64,000 nt of DNA, from assembly GCA_002803225.1 (NCBI GenBank), contig NXFV01001370.1, positions 1-64,000 on the forward strand, read 5' to 3'. A program made the translations under genes and the position numbers. Source of the stretch: Gamarada debralockiae (Eukaryota; Ascomycota; Leotiomycetes; Helotiales; Hyphodiscaceae). Numbering within the stretch: the stretch's first letter is position 1; each line of letters begins with the position of its first letter. Below the pieces are notes generated by a model. The model was not told the origin of the DNA, did not search any database, and was given only the letters and a program-made list of their open reading frames with translations. This document shows positions 23,470 through 34,839 of this stretch, piece by piece.

Positions 23470-25065
23470 CTACCTAGGCTTCAACTTCGTCCAGCCACTG
23501 GTGCCCTGTTTCCTCTCACCATCACCAGGTGCCATCTCCCCAGCTTCTGTCACAGTCTTCATACTCATGAAGCTCTGCATACCCAGTCCCAGTCCCAGAC
23601 CTCTTTCTCCTTCTCTTCTAGTCCCAACAACCACTCCGTCGGTTTCCATCTCATCGTCCACTGCCCAAGCATCTTGATCCAACATCTCCCATTCTGCATT
23701 CGCGACTTCGCTCATGAGTTTCGCTTTGAGTCTGTCGGCGAGCTTCATAGGGCTCGGTAGTTTCCAGCTTCGTATGAAGTCTGTGCCATCTGCATTTCCA
23801 AGGAACGAGTGTGCGGTGCCATGGGAGAAGCGCCCCATGACTGAGCCAGGAGCCTTCTGGTCTTCCGCCTCACTCTCGCCATTCCGACCGCTACTTTTTG
23901 TGGGTGTAGACTGAGTAGACGGTACGCGGCTACCTGGGGAGGGACGAGGTTGTGAGCCGATCAGGAGATTGAAGAAGTTCTTTCCGATGTTGCAGACGTC
24001 TTCGAAGGTACTGTTATCGCCCACTGGTATCCCTTGACTTTTGCAGAGCCACGCGATATCGTACGCAAGGAGAGTGACGGCTTCTAGAAACAAGCCATAT
24101 CCGGCCGGGTCTTCGGTCGCTAGTATAGGGAGAGGTTTCGATATGAAAAGGGGTCGTGGACGTGGCTGGTTGGGCTGCTCAGCAATATGCCGCGATGCTG
24201 TAGGGCTGTTGTTGGACGAATGTCCCGGTGTAGTCCCTGGAAAAGGCACATTTGTATGTTTGTATGAGGCTAGGAGGGGGAAGATCGTGGGGAGAGGGTA
24301 GTCTCGATGAGGGAGGGTGATTTCGGCAGGGAGGCGAATAGCTAGGTAATGCGTAGATAGCATCAGAAGATGCACGATGTGAGACAAAGCTGTTGAGATC
24401 TGTGCCGGACTCGCAGCTGCAAGAAAGTCAGTGTTGCTTCTTACGAGACACAAAGGAGACTTACTATTCAAGGACCTCAAGTCCACGATCCCTATTCCTC
24501 CTATTCGGTATTCTTCCAGTCCACCATTCCGTCGTACTCGCCGAAGCCCGTACAATTTCGCAGCCTCGCCGCACAGAAACGCTCTCGATGAGGCCGTAAG
24601 ATTGTGTGTCTGGTTCCACTTGTATTTCGTCATACGAATCGACTTCTCGACCTCCTCAGTCTGTCTCGTTCGCCGTGCCTCGATCCCATTTGATGCAGTT
24701 GCAAGTTCCGACTTTCTGCGAGAGATCACAGCCTTTTTCTTCGCTAGCTCTTCCCTTGCCTTGTCAACCTTCACTCGCAACTCATCCGCATGTGCGATGA
24801 TCTGCTGCATCCTATCTACGGCTTGATCCTTCTCAGAAATCAGTCTGTTAACATCCGCCAGATCTGCTGCCGCCTTATGTGGGTGTGCATCGTCGTTATT
24901 CGGCTTCGATGCGAGCAGAGACGTGATTTCTCGATCGAGGGCATCCTTCTCGAGGAGGATTCGGGCATTCTGGATTCGAGGATCGTATAGTTGGTTCCGG
25001 GCATCAGTCGGACATAGAAATGGTAGCTTGCGTCCCCCGGTTCGAAAGCAGATGTCGCACTGCAT
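23470..25065 (-). CDS. ATG14: Atg14-like subunit of autophagy PI3-kinase complex I
   Basis: Atg14 (Pfam Atg14/UVRAG-type) targets the Vps34-Vps15-Atg6 PI3-kinase complex to autophagosome formation sites. The start is the ATG at 25065, because it begins the conserved Cys motif MQCDICFRTGGRKLPFLCPT typical of Atg14 N-termini. The upstream frame to 25131 lacks an ATG. A coiled coil follows (about residues 45-160: EKDQAVDRMQQIIAHADELR, KAREELAKKKAVISRRKSEL), then the globular region with YGLRRVRRNG, GIGIVDLRSLN, LSTHYLAIRLPAEITLP and EAVTLLAYDIAWLCKSQGI. A 48-nt GTAAGT..CAG intron (about 24464-24417) is in frame, so the open frame runs through it; splicing would join LRSLN to TASPAQIS. The C-terminus is disordered. 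It diverges from the neighbouring coiled-coil gene across 476 bp, a likely shared promoter. Confidence 0.88.
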   Translation of the reverse strand: MQCDICFRTGGRKLPFLCPTDARNQLYDPRIQNARILLEKDALDREITSLLASKPNNDDAHPHKAAADLADVNRLISEKDQAVDRMQQIIAHADELRVKVDKAREELAKKKAVISRRKSELATASNGIEARRTRQTEEVEKSIRMTKYKWNQTHNLTASSRAFLCGEAAKLYGLRRVRRNGGLEEYRIGGIGIVDLRSLNSKSPLCLVRSNTDFLAAASPAQISTALSHIVHLLMLSTHYLAIRLPAEITLPHRDYPLPTIFPLLASYKHTNVPFPGTTPGHSSNNSPTASRHIAEQPNQPRPRPLFISKPLPILATEDPAGYGLFLEAVTLLAYDIAWLCKSQGIPVGDNSTFEDVCNIGKNFFNLLIGSQPRPSPGSRVPSTQSTPTKSSGRNGESEAEDQKAPGSVMGRFSHGTAHSFLGNADGTDFIRSWKLPSPMKLADRLKAKLMSEVANAEWEMLDQDAWAVDDEMETDGVVVGTRREGERGLGLGLGMQSFMSMKTVTEAGEMAPGDGERKQGTSGWTKLKPR

Positions 25066-25541
25066 CTCGCGAAGCCTATGAAGGCTCGGTGTGTCGGGCT
25101 TGTTCAGAGGCTTGTGAATGTCTAGGAGCAATCAAAGAGCGTAAGGCGATGCTCGAGCGGTCAAGCCGATGCATAGCTCAGTTTTGTATGGTTTGGAGAG
25201 GCGGTACAAAGTATTACATGGATATCATGTTGTGTGAATGCGAAGCATCCCCAGGTCCGAGAATAGCGTAAGGCTGGCGCTTCGAGTACATTCACCGACG
25301 TCTCATGCCGCAGTCTGTTATCGCCTTATCAAGAGCGCTAAGGGAGTCATGTGACGCGTGGCTATTTCGTGTTTGGAAGTCGCGCTTAACCTCGTTCAAA
25401 CCGAAAACAACAATCTTTCCACAAAGACCTTGTTGCTCTTTCCAACTTTCAGTGTATGAAGAAATTTTCATACCGGCTTCCTTTCTATCGACCTTCCAAA
25501 GACCCTCGACCTCTCTGATTCGCACATTTGACTCATTTCTC

Positions 25542-26309
25542 ATGTCCTCAACACCTCCAGAAACACCACTGAAGCCTACCATGGCAGTCGACAATGAAAA
25601 CCTCACCTCTAAGGCTCAGTCATCAGATACGCCCTCGGAAAGTGATGCCAAGAGGCCAGCAGCTGAAACTCCGTCAAAGGACATCAAACAATCCAGACCT
25701 CGTTCAGAGGTTCAAGTTCCATCCACTCCTCCACACGAAGACCATGAAGACGGCCCAGTCGGCAAGAATGCTCCCCAAGTAGAGCAGATCCGCTCAGAAA
25801 CTTCAGAAGATCCGACTGAGATGACCAAGGACGACCGTGAAGTTGAGACTGAAGGCACTGAACCCGACTCCAATACCGAAATTACACCAATGGATTGGTC
25901 GGACTTCGAGAATCGCTACAGGGATGCTATAGAGAAGGCAAATGAGGAAGAGGACGCACTCCTTGCTGAATTTGAGAAATATGTCGAGGTGAGTCAATCA
26001 TTCTTATTATTCTTTCTGATGCTAATGAGCCATGAAGGTATTCAGAATCTGGTCTCTGGCCACAGCTCAGCGTGACAATGACAGAGGTTGGAAGCGGCGA
26101 GTATCCAAGACATGTCTCATTGTACGTGGCTAATGCCCATCAGATTGAAAACCCGACAGCGATATGTCCAGTTGGCCGAGGTAAAGTTGGAGGAGAAAAA
26201 GAAGCATTGTGAGTGGCATGCGCCTTCATGGCAGTCATCAAGCTAATTCAATTCAGACGAGGAAGTTGTTCAAGCATTCCAGAAGGCGTTGGAATTGCTG
26301 CGTCGCTGA
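25542..26309 (+). CDS. small acidic coiled-coil protein, function unknown
   Basis: Not recognised by name. The chosen ATG at 25542 opens a disordered Ser/Thr/Pro/Glu-rich N-terminal half, although the frame is open from 25305. ITPMDWSDFENRYRDAIEKA begins a helical region. A GTGAGT..AAG intron (25989-26037) continues with VFRIWSLATAQRDNDRGWKR. A further intron before LKTRQRYVQLAEVKLEEKKK and one more (26210-26258) lead to EEVVQAFQKALELLRR and a TGA at 26309. The second intron is unresolved: the only GT near RGWKRR leaves the wrong phase for the coiled-coil frame, so either a 1-base error or an unusual donor is involved. The helical C-terminus suggests a coiled-coil interaction module. Confidence 0.65.
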
Positions 26310-27851
26310 TCTCGGCTTATCTTGTTGCCTCACAACTGTGGTCTATGATCCGGCAATTTCATTGAGTCAATGGTGTGTAGAAAGGTTGGGCACATCGGCT
26401 GGGTATGTTCTTGCAGGCGTTTGGAGGGTAAAATGTGGGCAGGCAGGTTGTCATTTGCTTCCAAGATACCCATCGTACATTTTTTGCTTCTTGCAGCACA
26501 TTACGATCTCCTTGCCCAAAATCATATCGTGGCCAATAGTTTTCTGCGTTCCGTGCCAATTGTGAGCAGGCATTTCATCAAGCTAATCCTCGAGAGTTAT
26601 CGGTAAGGCTTGGCAACTCATTGTCGGCTGCACTCAATCGGTCAACCTATCTCATTATATAAAGAAATCAGACCCTCTGGGTGAGACTTACATTGTCAAC
26701 CGCCCAATCCAGCACTCTCCCGATGGAAACCTTCAATAGAGTAACGAATAGTAGGTCCGCTCACGACTTCCCACGATCAGCAATCTACAGACTTTTCTCT
26801 GTCCAAAAACTCCGACATCAACAAAGGACATCCGTCATCTCTTACCTTTTGCATGGCCTGCGATTGACACATCGAACAGCCACTGTGCAGAGACACGACC
26901 TAGGGAGGATGGTCTACTGACAGTCCTAGGACAGTCCGCCAACGAGAATAAGGCATCTCTTTTCCAGCCACTCCTAAGGTTTGTATGAATTGATGAAAAG
27001 GCCTGGAGAAGATCTAAGATGGAGGCTGATGGCTTGGAGATTTCTTTGGAAGAAATGGCAATAGGAGGTGGGTACCATCAATGTAAGGAGAAGCAACCAA
27101 ACGCAATCCAATATGTCGAGTGATGATCCAGATTCACCATAGCTGACAAAGAGTCATATTTGTCTGTATATAAAAGGACCTGCTCACGAATCTTTCGTTG
27201 GGAAACAGCTGATTCTGGATACCGTCGCAACCGCCAAAGATAGAACCTGGGCTCACTATTCGTACCTACAAAAGCAGCCAGGTCAGAGAGTTTTCCCCTT
27301 CTTTAATTCAACGTTGCAGTTCTGTTTTGAAGCTGAGCTTGAAGCATGGACTTCAAGCTGTGAACTTGTGATATCGCGACAACTTGATGATCGACATCGA
27401 CATTCAGCTCGCTGACAATCAAACATCCCTGGCCAATTTTTCATGCTACACGCCATAACACCGGAGCTGAAATCTTTCTGGGTACCAAATTAACTTGCAT
27501 TACCGGGCGGGCAGAGGGTAACGTGGGGATTCTTCTTCGGAGTGTTCAGTAAGTTTGATGAACTGTAATGTGCCTGTAATGTAAAGGCGCCTCGTGGTCT
27601 AGATCACATAGGAACATGGAGGTCCCACGATTCCACAACGGCCCTCGTAAATTTGGTTCACTTAGATTGTGTACTCGCTTTTCAACATCTGCGTTCTTGA
27701 ATGGCCCATGTAGATTGATTCTTGCAGTCCATCGCATTCATTTCAACTACCTGAGGCGTGAAACCCAAATTTTGAATAAGTCATCATCATAAAACTTCTC
27801 AAACGAAGCCAAGAACCCCTAATTAATGCCTCTCCCATCAACAATGAACGC
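26310..27851. other. no gene recognised
   Basis: About 1.5 kb between the coiled-coil gene and the lipase relic. The short frames are without motifs. Confidence 0.4.
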
Positions 27852-29291
27852 TCAAGTAGGAACATCCTTTTGAGCATAGGGTATAATGGCAGGCTCCGTC
27901 AAAGTCTTGTTAGGATATGACTAAATATAAAGCGCAGCAATAGTGATGGCCGCCTAAGTAGCAAGCACATTCTTTAAGCTCAACCCATTTGGCACGATCT
28001 TCTGGCACTCACCAATGACATTGATTCTGCTCAATTGTCCAGGTTCTCCATTGACAAGGGCATCCTTCGCGAGAGCGAAGGTAAGGGGATTGTACAGGAC
28101 ACCCTCGTGGAAGTAGAGTGTTCCGGCTGGCTGGAAGACAGAGCAGGTTGCTTGGACCCCGGTGTTGGAGACACCTACGCGGCGCTCGTCGAGGATGAAG
28201 GCTGAGGCGCTGGCGCCTTGTTGGGGCTCAACGAATTCATCGAAGGCGGAGTATACTGATGCTGTGGGAACGTAGGCTGAGGCACCACCGGCGTTTCTTA
28301 GGGTGGCGATGAAGGTGGAGTTTGTACTCTTGCTGGATGGTTGTTAGCATTAAACTACATTTTGATACCGTGCAACTTACCTGAATGACAGAGGGAGCAC
28401 AAGGAAGTTGAGGGAAGCCTGGCCACAAGAAGTAGGCGAGGAGAGTGCCGTAGTAGCCATCATTGATGGCGATGGCGTTGGAGACAATGTTTCTGGGTGA
28501 TGGCTAGTAAGTGAAAGCCCATTGGCTACCGATGGAACCAGGCTGACCAGGAGAGAATGGAAACATTCTTGTGGCTCGAGATGGCGGAGAGTAGCTCATG
28601 GGCGTAGACAGTGCATTCAGCGTTGACTTGGGATGTCGTTAAGCTGAGTACCTAGAATGCTGAGGTAGATTGGGTCGGCGTAGTCGGACCCAGCGAAATG
28701 CTTGCTAAAGTTGGAACCGAAGTTCTCTCCGCCGGTCGCAGCGGTACCGGGAATTAAGATGACAGGAGAACCTTGCCGTATTGGAATCCAGGAGGGATGT
28801 AGATGGCACCTCTCAATGCGCTTTCGGAGACAGAATAAGGGGCATCGTTGGCACCCTTCTTTGGGTAACGGGTGGGATTGCAGGGGCATGGTTAAGGTTA
28901 TTGTTCGAGTTCTCAAGGGGCGACTCGGCGAGGGTATCGTTAACGAGATCCTCGGGTGCAAGACCGTTCAAGATAAATCAAGTCCGCTGACGAAGACGTC
29001 CGTGAGGTTTGCGGCGTAGACGCTTGTACTGCTAGAGAGCGCGGCTGGAATGTTTGAAGGAGCTGGTGATGGGACGATGCCTTCGATAACATTCACGAGA
29101 ATGGAAGATCCAGCAGCGAGGATAGCTCCGTCTTCCTCAAGACCAGTAACAATGGGTTAGATTTGCCCACTACTGATGACTGTGCTGGAAGCGGCAGCGT
29201 CTCTCTTGTTGGGAAGTTCTTCGGGTTGTGTGGGCATTGGGCGAGCCAACACCACCGCGGCGAACAAGGCCAAGTAGACGAAGCTCTTCAT
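27852..29291 (-). pseudogene. decayed secreted lipase (Candida lipase B-like)
   Basis: All parts of a CalB-like secreted alpha/beta-hydrolase appear in order on the minus strand. The signal peptide MKSFVYLALFAAVVLA starts at 29291. GLEEDGAILAAGSSILVNVI lies after a TAA. Then come NGLAPEDLVNDTLAES, ESALRGAIYIPPGFQYGK, VILIPGTAATGGENFG and SDYADPIYLSILG. In the catalytic-Ser region NVSILSWS, the expected QGG is followed by GSIGSQWAFTY-stop-PSPRNIV. WPGFPQLPCAPSVIQ comes before an intron, then GTLYFHEGVLYNPLTFALAK, and the end PAIIPYAQKDVPT reaches the stop at 27852. There are at least four frame changes and several stops. The stop after AFTY fits TGG->TAG. No functional enzyme is possible as read. 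Confidence 0.8.
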
Positions 29292-30370
29292 CTTGTCATG
29301 AGTTTCTTGGGATTCTGCAGCAAGGCTACAAGGGAGGAAGCCAGGAGGAGACAAAGATGCAAGGATGCAGACGGGACGGCACAGACAAAATGACATCTGG
29401 GGATACTTATATCTCTGGGATGTGGCCTTTCTCATAAGGCTATCCACTGCCGCTACTGCAAGTAGTCTCAGAGATCGAGCCATCTGGTAAAAACCCGTCT
29501 TCAAGGACTCGGTTTGTTCTCGGTGTGTTTAACCTTTCAAGCCATACGGCTTCAAAAGTCGAAAACAAGAACTTCGGCAGATCACTGCTGTAGATGACAT
29601 AGTTTCCACACCCCTTTCAATAACGGGGACAACCCTTTCCCCAAACATCGATGCGGGGAAATACTAGTCTTGTTGTAGGTGGACCGAGGCGAACTAGCAG
29701 GAGCGGTCAGGTACTTGGTCAAGAACGTGCTTACACGCTGCAGTCCCTGAGTCCAGAAGAATTTAAATAGTAGAGACAAAAGGAATCCCGAGAGCTTTCA
29801 TGAGATATATTTTACATCATCCAGAGCATACAAGTAGACGTGGAGAAAGTGATACGGAGACTGTAAACAGCACCGGCAGCTTGGCATGACGAGCGCAGCT
29901 ATGGGAGCAGGAAAATCCCTCTTTAAACCCAGAAATCTACTCAAATAACATTAGAGATCTAGCAGTTTGAAGAGACCGAAGCCGTTTCGTAGATGGCCAG
30001 TTTTTGCGTCCAATTATCAATCGTTTATCAAGTTCCAGTCCTTCTAGTCCGCGGGGGGTAATTCCGTGAACGACGAGGCCCGGAAAGATCAACGTCGAGG
30101 TTGATGAAAGTGGTATCACACGTGCAGTTGACGTATCGATAAGATTTGTTTGAACAGCGAGGCGGAGAGAATCTGAAGATCTTCAACTTTTGATGAAGAG
30201 ATGTGCAAATCTTTTTGTGGTCAAGGCTCGAGCAGGTGATCTCGCGTTGAGCATGATGCTGCTCTAAAGTCTGCCGTACAAAATTCCCTTTTCTGGCAAT
30301 TTCGTTCCTCGACTCTTCATGCAGAGACGATGTGAGTAAGTCGCGTCTCATTCAAATCTTCGTTGCCAGC
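29292..30370. other. no gene recognised
   Basis: Upstream flank of the lipase relic and promoter side of the DUF3807-like gene. No motif-bearing frame. Confidence 0.4.
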
Positions 30371-31109
30371 ATGGCAGAGTCAGTTCTTCCTCCTCCAGAT
30401 ATTACGCCGGTAAGACACACGGTAATAGAATTATGCTCCTCAACTAACAAAGAACTAGGAGGATCTCTCAAATTTCCACAACGCGCACTTCTCCTCGACA
30501 TCAGTGGATCATTTCACAGAGCACTTTCTGGGCACAGTGGAGGACGAGGAATATCAGGAAGAAGCAGAAGACGATGGGCTAGGATATTACGAAGATGGGG
30601 TGAAGCGTACCTTGACCGACGAACAAATTGCGATTTTTAGGCACTCCGAAATCCAAGCTTTGCTGCGAGACCGTCGACATGCTGAAGAAGCGAAGGAGGA
30701 CGAATATGAGAGCCCTATTATCGAATCCGCTGAGCCTCTACTCGATGAGGATACGCTGGAGGACAAATATAGGAGCCCTGCTGTCACTGAGTCTCCGATA
30801 GAGGAAGGAGAGTTTGAGGACGGCGAGCTTGACGATGACATCTCGATCCCACAGACTACAGCTCCTCAGCCCCCGCAAACGCGGAGCAACAAGAAGAATA
30901 AGCGGAAAAAGAACAGGAACGCAAAGAAGGAGCAGCGGCCCCGGCAGCCAAGTGGCTTTTTCAAACTGAATGTAAAGCCCGATCTGAGGAAACGAACTTG
31001 GGATAAGGTGGATACTGGGTTGGGAAATCTGGATTACGATGAGGATAACAGCGCACCGGCTCCGACTCATACCGCACAGAGGAGGCGTATCTCCTACGAT
31101 GATGATTGA
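30371..31109 (+). CDS. DUF3807-like nuclear-type basic/acidic protein (229 aa)
   Basis: Resembles a conserved fungal family of unknown function (DUF3807-type, by the motif GYYEDGVKRTLTDEQIAIFR followed by HSEIQALLRDRR). Exon 1 (30371-30409, MAESVLPPPDITP) joins exon 2 (30459-31109) in phase; the intron has GTAAGA, ACTAAC and TAG. The first half is acidic (EDEEYQEEAEDDG, EEGEFEDGELDDD). A Lys/Arg cluster (NKKNKRKKNRNAKKEQRPRQ) follows and could act as a nuclear localisation signal. The end KLNVKPDLRKRTWDKV is also conserved-looking. Intact. A role in RNA or ribosome biology is only a guess from composition. Confidence 0.75.
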
Positions 31110-31740
31110 GATGGCAAACAATTAGAAAGACATTGGATCATACCCACTCTACGAGAAAGGGTCCCTTGCGCGTCCTTCTTGCAGCAAGAGCGTTTGATTA
31201 TCCACTATAGGTGAGCGATGCTTCTTCTACCTCCCCCACCCCGAAGTCGAATGATGAAAATCATAGTATCGTCATCCTTAGTCTTACCCTGGCGGCTGTT
31301 TCTGGCTATTCCAGCTTCACGCGAGGTCTTGATGAAACAATAATCTTCTCTCTGAATGGCTTCATTTCTTCCGCAGAAAGTTAGACCACTTCCATAAAGC
31401 AGGAGCTAATTCTGAGACAACCATAGGTCCTCCCACCGGAAATCATCCTGCCTCAACGAAAAACTCGATCTCGAGTCGGTACATAGCATGGACTCCTGTG
31501 GTCAGAAACATGGGTATCCATTGGGTGGCGCTTCCTGGATAGCTAGAGTGTGATATCGGATCATGTAATAGTATGGCAAGCAACTTGCCATATGAGATGG
31601 CCCGAAAGGGACAATGTTCGTTGTAGATTGAGGACAAGGCTGAATCACAGCCCTGTCCCGCGTTCGGCTAGAAATGAAACTATAGTTGTTCAACGCCACC
31701 CACCCATCTTTTCTTCATACTTTTGATCATATACCGCAAA
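31110..31740. other. no gene recognised
   Basis: Spacer between two plus-strand genes, presumably the promoter of the B-box gene. Confidence 0.4.
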
Positions 31741-32876
31741 ATGAGTGACCCACCAAGCTACGACGAAGATCTTCTATCCCGATTAAATGCCCTCAAAAAG
31801 TCGACCATTCAACTCGATTCATCAAAGTAAATCCAATTCAAACGGCACATGTACAAATGCTAAGCCTCGATAGACCCAAGCCCATCTTCGACACCACCTC
31901 CAAGCAGCCGACCCCAGAATCCGACCTCTCAACACGTCTTCGCAGTCTCAGAAATGGCTCTTCATCACCATCGCCATCGCCGTCACCAGCAGCTAAAGTT
32001 CCCCCGCCATCGCGTGCTACACCAGTGCCAACAGCCAGCCTCGACCTTACCGACGAAGACGATCCACTGCGCAGCACAGGAGGCATCGACGACAAAATCC
32101 TCGATGAGCTTTTAGCAGATCTCGGTCTAGATGATCAATGGAAACTGAATCCCGATGATCCGGATGATATCCAGAAGTTGCTTGATGAAGCCAAGAATTA
32201 TTTACCCCGCGATGACGAGCCGCCGGAGCCAACTCCTAAAGAGGGCGAGAAGGGTAGCACCAAGGGGAAGAGGGATGAGTACTTGATTAGGGATCTTGAT
32301 ATGTCGGTCTTTGCTTTAGATGATGAGGATGGGAAGGCAAGTGATGCAGTGCATTCAAGGCTGGTGGCTGAGTCAGGTGAAGCGCAGGATATCGTTCAGA
32401 GATTGTTGGATGAGGTGAATCTTGAGAGCCAGAACAATCCTGAAGCAGAAGAAGAGACTGTGGATGCACCAAGGAAGGACATAAAAGATGACGAGGAACT
32501 TTCGCTTCCCTCTGCTCCATCAAAACTACCTGAGCCTTCCACAGCAGAACGAAGCCGGAAGTCGATCGATTTCGAATCTGACATCGCAGCACGAATGGCC
32601 GCATTGAGAGGATTGGGAGCTACGAACGAGCTTGGTCTACCTACAGCACCGACCTTCAAGCCAATAGATAAGCCTGTGAAAGGCGCGATGAAGAAGTATA
32701 CGGACGAGGAGATTGAAAGTTGGTGCATCATCTGCAACGATGACGCCACGGTGAAGTGCATGGGCTGTGATGGGGATCTATACTGTGCGAAGTGTTGGAA
32801 AGAGGGGCATATGGGACCTGATGTGGGATTTGAGGAGAAAACACACAAGTGGACGAAGTTCAAGAAGCCTAATTGA
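31741..32876 (+). CDS. B-box zinc-finger protein, ANCHR/ZFYVE19-like (362 aa)
   Basis: The C-terminus carries a B-box-type zinc finger: CIICNDDATVKCMGCDGDLY, CAKCWKEGHMG, then HKW (residues about 305-352). This arrangement is that of the abscission/NoCut checkpoint regulator (ANCHR, ZFYVE19) family. Exon 1 (31741-31826, MSDPPSYDEDLLSRLNALKK) is joined to exon 2. The acceptor is either TAAG at 31864 (38-nt intron) or GATAG at 31873 (47 nt); both keep frame, and the longer intron is favoured because TGCTAAG then serves as branch site. The short motif DLLSRLNALK is also typical of the N-terminus. A long acidic, disordered middle contains DDKILDELLADLGLDDQW and a helix near EAQDIVQRLLDEVN, resembling MIT-interacting motifs. 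It converges on the F-box gene (72 bp between stops). Confidence 0.82.
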
Positions 32877-32948
32877 GACAAGTGATCTGATAGTCTCAAT
32901 CTACATACAAAGGCAAAGTGGTATCTCCAAAACTATGAGTCATGATTC

Positions 32949-33893
32949 TCAAATAAACCCAGTAAAAATGCCCCTTCTCCTTGATGCCTGCGCTCGGAAT
33001 GCAGCGGCTCTACTCCCAAAAGCCACCGAATCCGGAATCTGGATAGCCTCTCCATATTCGATCTCCGCCTTCTCGGCCGCCTCGCTTTGAAACTCCTCCC
33101 CCAATCTCTTCGGCGGAGGCACCAATATATCCCGTCCCTCGCACGAAGTATACGTCGACAGCCATATCCCAACCACATCCTCTTCCTCTTCCTCCGGCCC
33201 ATCATTGATTCTATTCTCCAATTGTACATGCCGAGTCTCAATCGATATTCTTCTCCCCTTCATCAACCCCTTCAATCTACCAAAAAAAGACCTTCGTGGC
33301 TCCCTTCCATTCACCACGACAGTCTCAACATAGCTATCCTCTTTTTTTGGCAATAAATGGATCTTCCACTTCATCGCAAACTGCCCCTTGTCTTCCGTCT
33401 CGCACGTATTCTTCGTTAAGTCCCAAACGACACCCATCCTCAGCCCCTCTGGAACCTCAAGATACCCCGTCCTCCCATAAGTTCCCGACATTTGCTGCAC
33501 ATTACTCATAACCTTCACTTTCCGCAACTTCTCTAGTCCCCCGCCGTTCCATAATAACATTCGACGCCATGACACCTCCTTTCTCCTAAAGACTTCGGGA
33601 TGACGGCCCCATGGGAGGTCACGTAGGTCAGGGGCACCAAAATATTGCCAGCTCGGCTGGAAATGTGCTGGGAAAGCGGCTTTGAGGAATGGGTTGATTT
33701 CGAAAGGCTTGGGGGATAGGGAGGGTCGGAAGAAGAGCGCTTCTTGCAAAGTAGGTGTCCTAAGAATTGTTTTGTGCCAGGTGGGTGATACGAGGGGTGC
33801 GCTGAGGAGGAGGTCGTGGAGTGGGAGGTGGGCAAGGATTAGTGCGACGAGCTCAGGCGTGGAGAGGACTTCGAGGATGGGATTTCGTGCCAT
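32949..33893 (-). CDS. F-box domain protein (314 aa)
   Basis: An N-terminal F-box, residues about 6-50: LEVLSTPELVALILAHLPLH, DLLLSAPLVSPTWHKTI. F-box proteins link substrates to SCF (Skp1-Cul1) ubiquitin ligases. The rest (PTLQEALFFRP, NPFLKAAFPAHFQ, SWRRMLLWNGG, LRMGVVWDLTKN) is typical of a large group of fungal F-box proteins without LRR or WD repeats, so the substrate cannot be named. Single exon from the ATG at 33893. No damage seen. Confidence 0.88.
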   Translation of the reverse strand: MARNPILEVLSTPELVALILAHLPLHDLLLSAPLVSPTWHKTILRTPTLQEALFFRPSLSPKPFEINPFLKAAFPAHFQPSWQYFGAPDLRDLPWGRHPEVFRRKEVSWRRMLLWNGGGLEKLRKVKVMSNVQQMSGTYGRTGYLEVPEGLRMGVVWDLTKNTCETEDKGQFAMKWKIHLLPKKEDSYVETVVVNGREPRRSFFGRLKGLMKGRRISIETRHVQLENRINDGPEEEEEDVVGIWLSTYTSCEGRDILVPPPKRLGEEFQSEAAEKAEIEYGEAIQIPDSVAFGSRAAAFRAQASRRRGIFTGFI

Positions 33894-34839
33894 GACTTTG
33901 GGTTTTGGGGAATCGATGGAAAGAATTGAATGTGAGCTTTTGAAAGAGAAGTAGGTACTTTTTGATGTTTTTGGATGATTCTGGTGCCTGGTTGATTATG
34001 GAAGTGCGCAGTCGCGAGGCTGTGCAAGGCTGAGCCTCCTCTGGCGACTAAGACAAGGCTTTCCGGTGTACAAAGGCCGAACCGAAGGCGCAAATTTCGG
34101 GACAGGATTCTATATCTTCGATTCAATGACGAACTATTGTCCTCCGTTTTGTCTTGGCCATTTCCGTTCATTCGCCAAATATATGATGACTAGAATGCTT
34201 TTGATTGAAGATGAATCAGCGGACACACTCCCTTTTCATCTCAACAGTCAACCACCCCCTCGCCCCCTCCGAGTATTTCCAATTCTTGTACCTCTGGGTT
34301 CAAGTTATCGATGTAGATTTCGTTGTTGATATGATTGTGTCTGCATCGGACTCTTGGCTGAAGTGTAGGTCGTCAAAACTCTGATTCCATTGCAGCACTC
34401 CCCCCATGTCCTCAAAATGGCATCCTTCGAAGCTTCCAATCCTTCGAAAAGGCATAAGCCTCTTGCAGCTTTCTCACTTCTCAGTAACTTGAAAGCTGTA
34501 CGGTTGTACTTATAGTTGATGTAATCCTTTCAAAGCCCAGCATGTTCAGCATTCACAGAAATTATTCAACGAATATTTCACTCCTCAGAATAATCTACTT
34601 TGTGGAGATTTGGCCCATTTCCTATCACTGCGATGAGTTTTGTCATTATGATATGCGTGGAGGTGAGAGAAAGAGCACTGCATTGACCTACTCTATTTCG
34701 CTGTATCCCAAATCCACTATCTCGCAGCTGTGCCCAAATCCCATAACGCCAAAGAACAGAAATATATCGGTATCGCAGAAGCAGTTCGTTCATTTGTTGA
34801 TGGAAATTGAAGAAGTCGAATCGTACCCCGGAGGCAGAC
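33894..34839. other. no gene recognised
   Basis: Upstream flank of the F-box gene and 3' flank of the BTB relic; nothing codes convincingly. Confidence 0.4.

Noticed and set aside
26080..26150. U12-type intron starting GTATCC in the coiled-coil gene.
   Set aside because: The downstream bases do not match the U12 donor, no U12 branch site is present, and the phase still fails.
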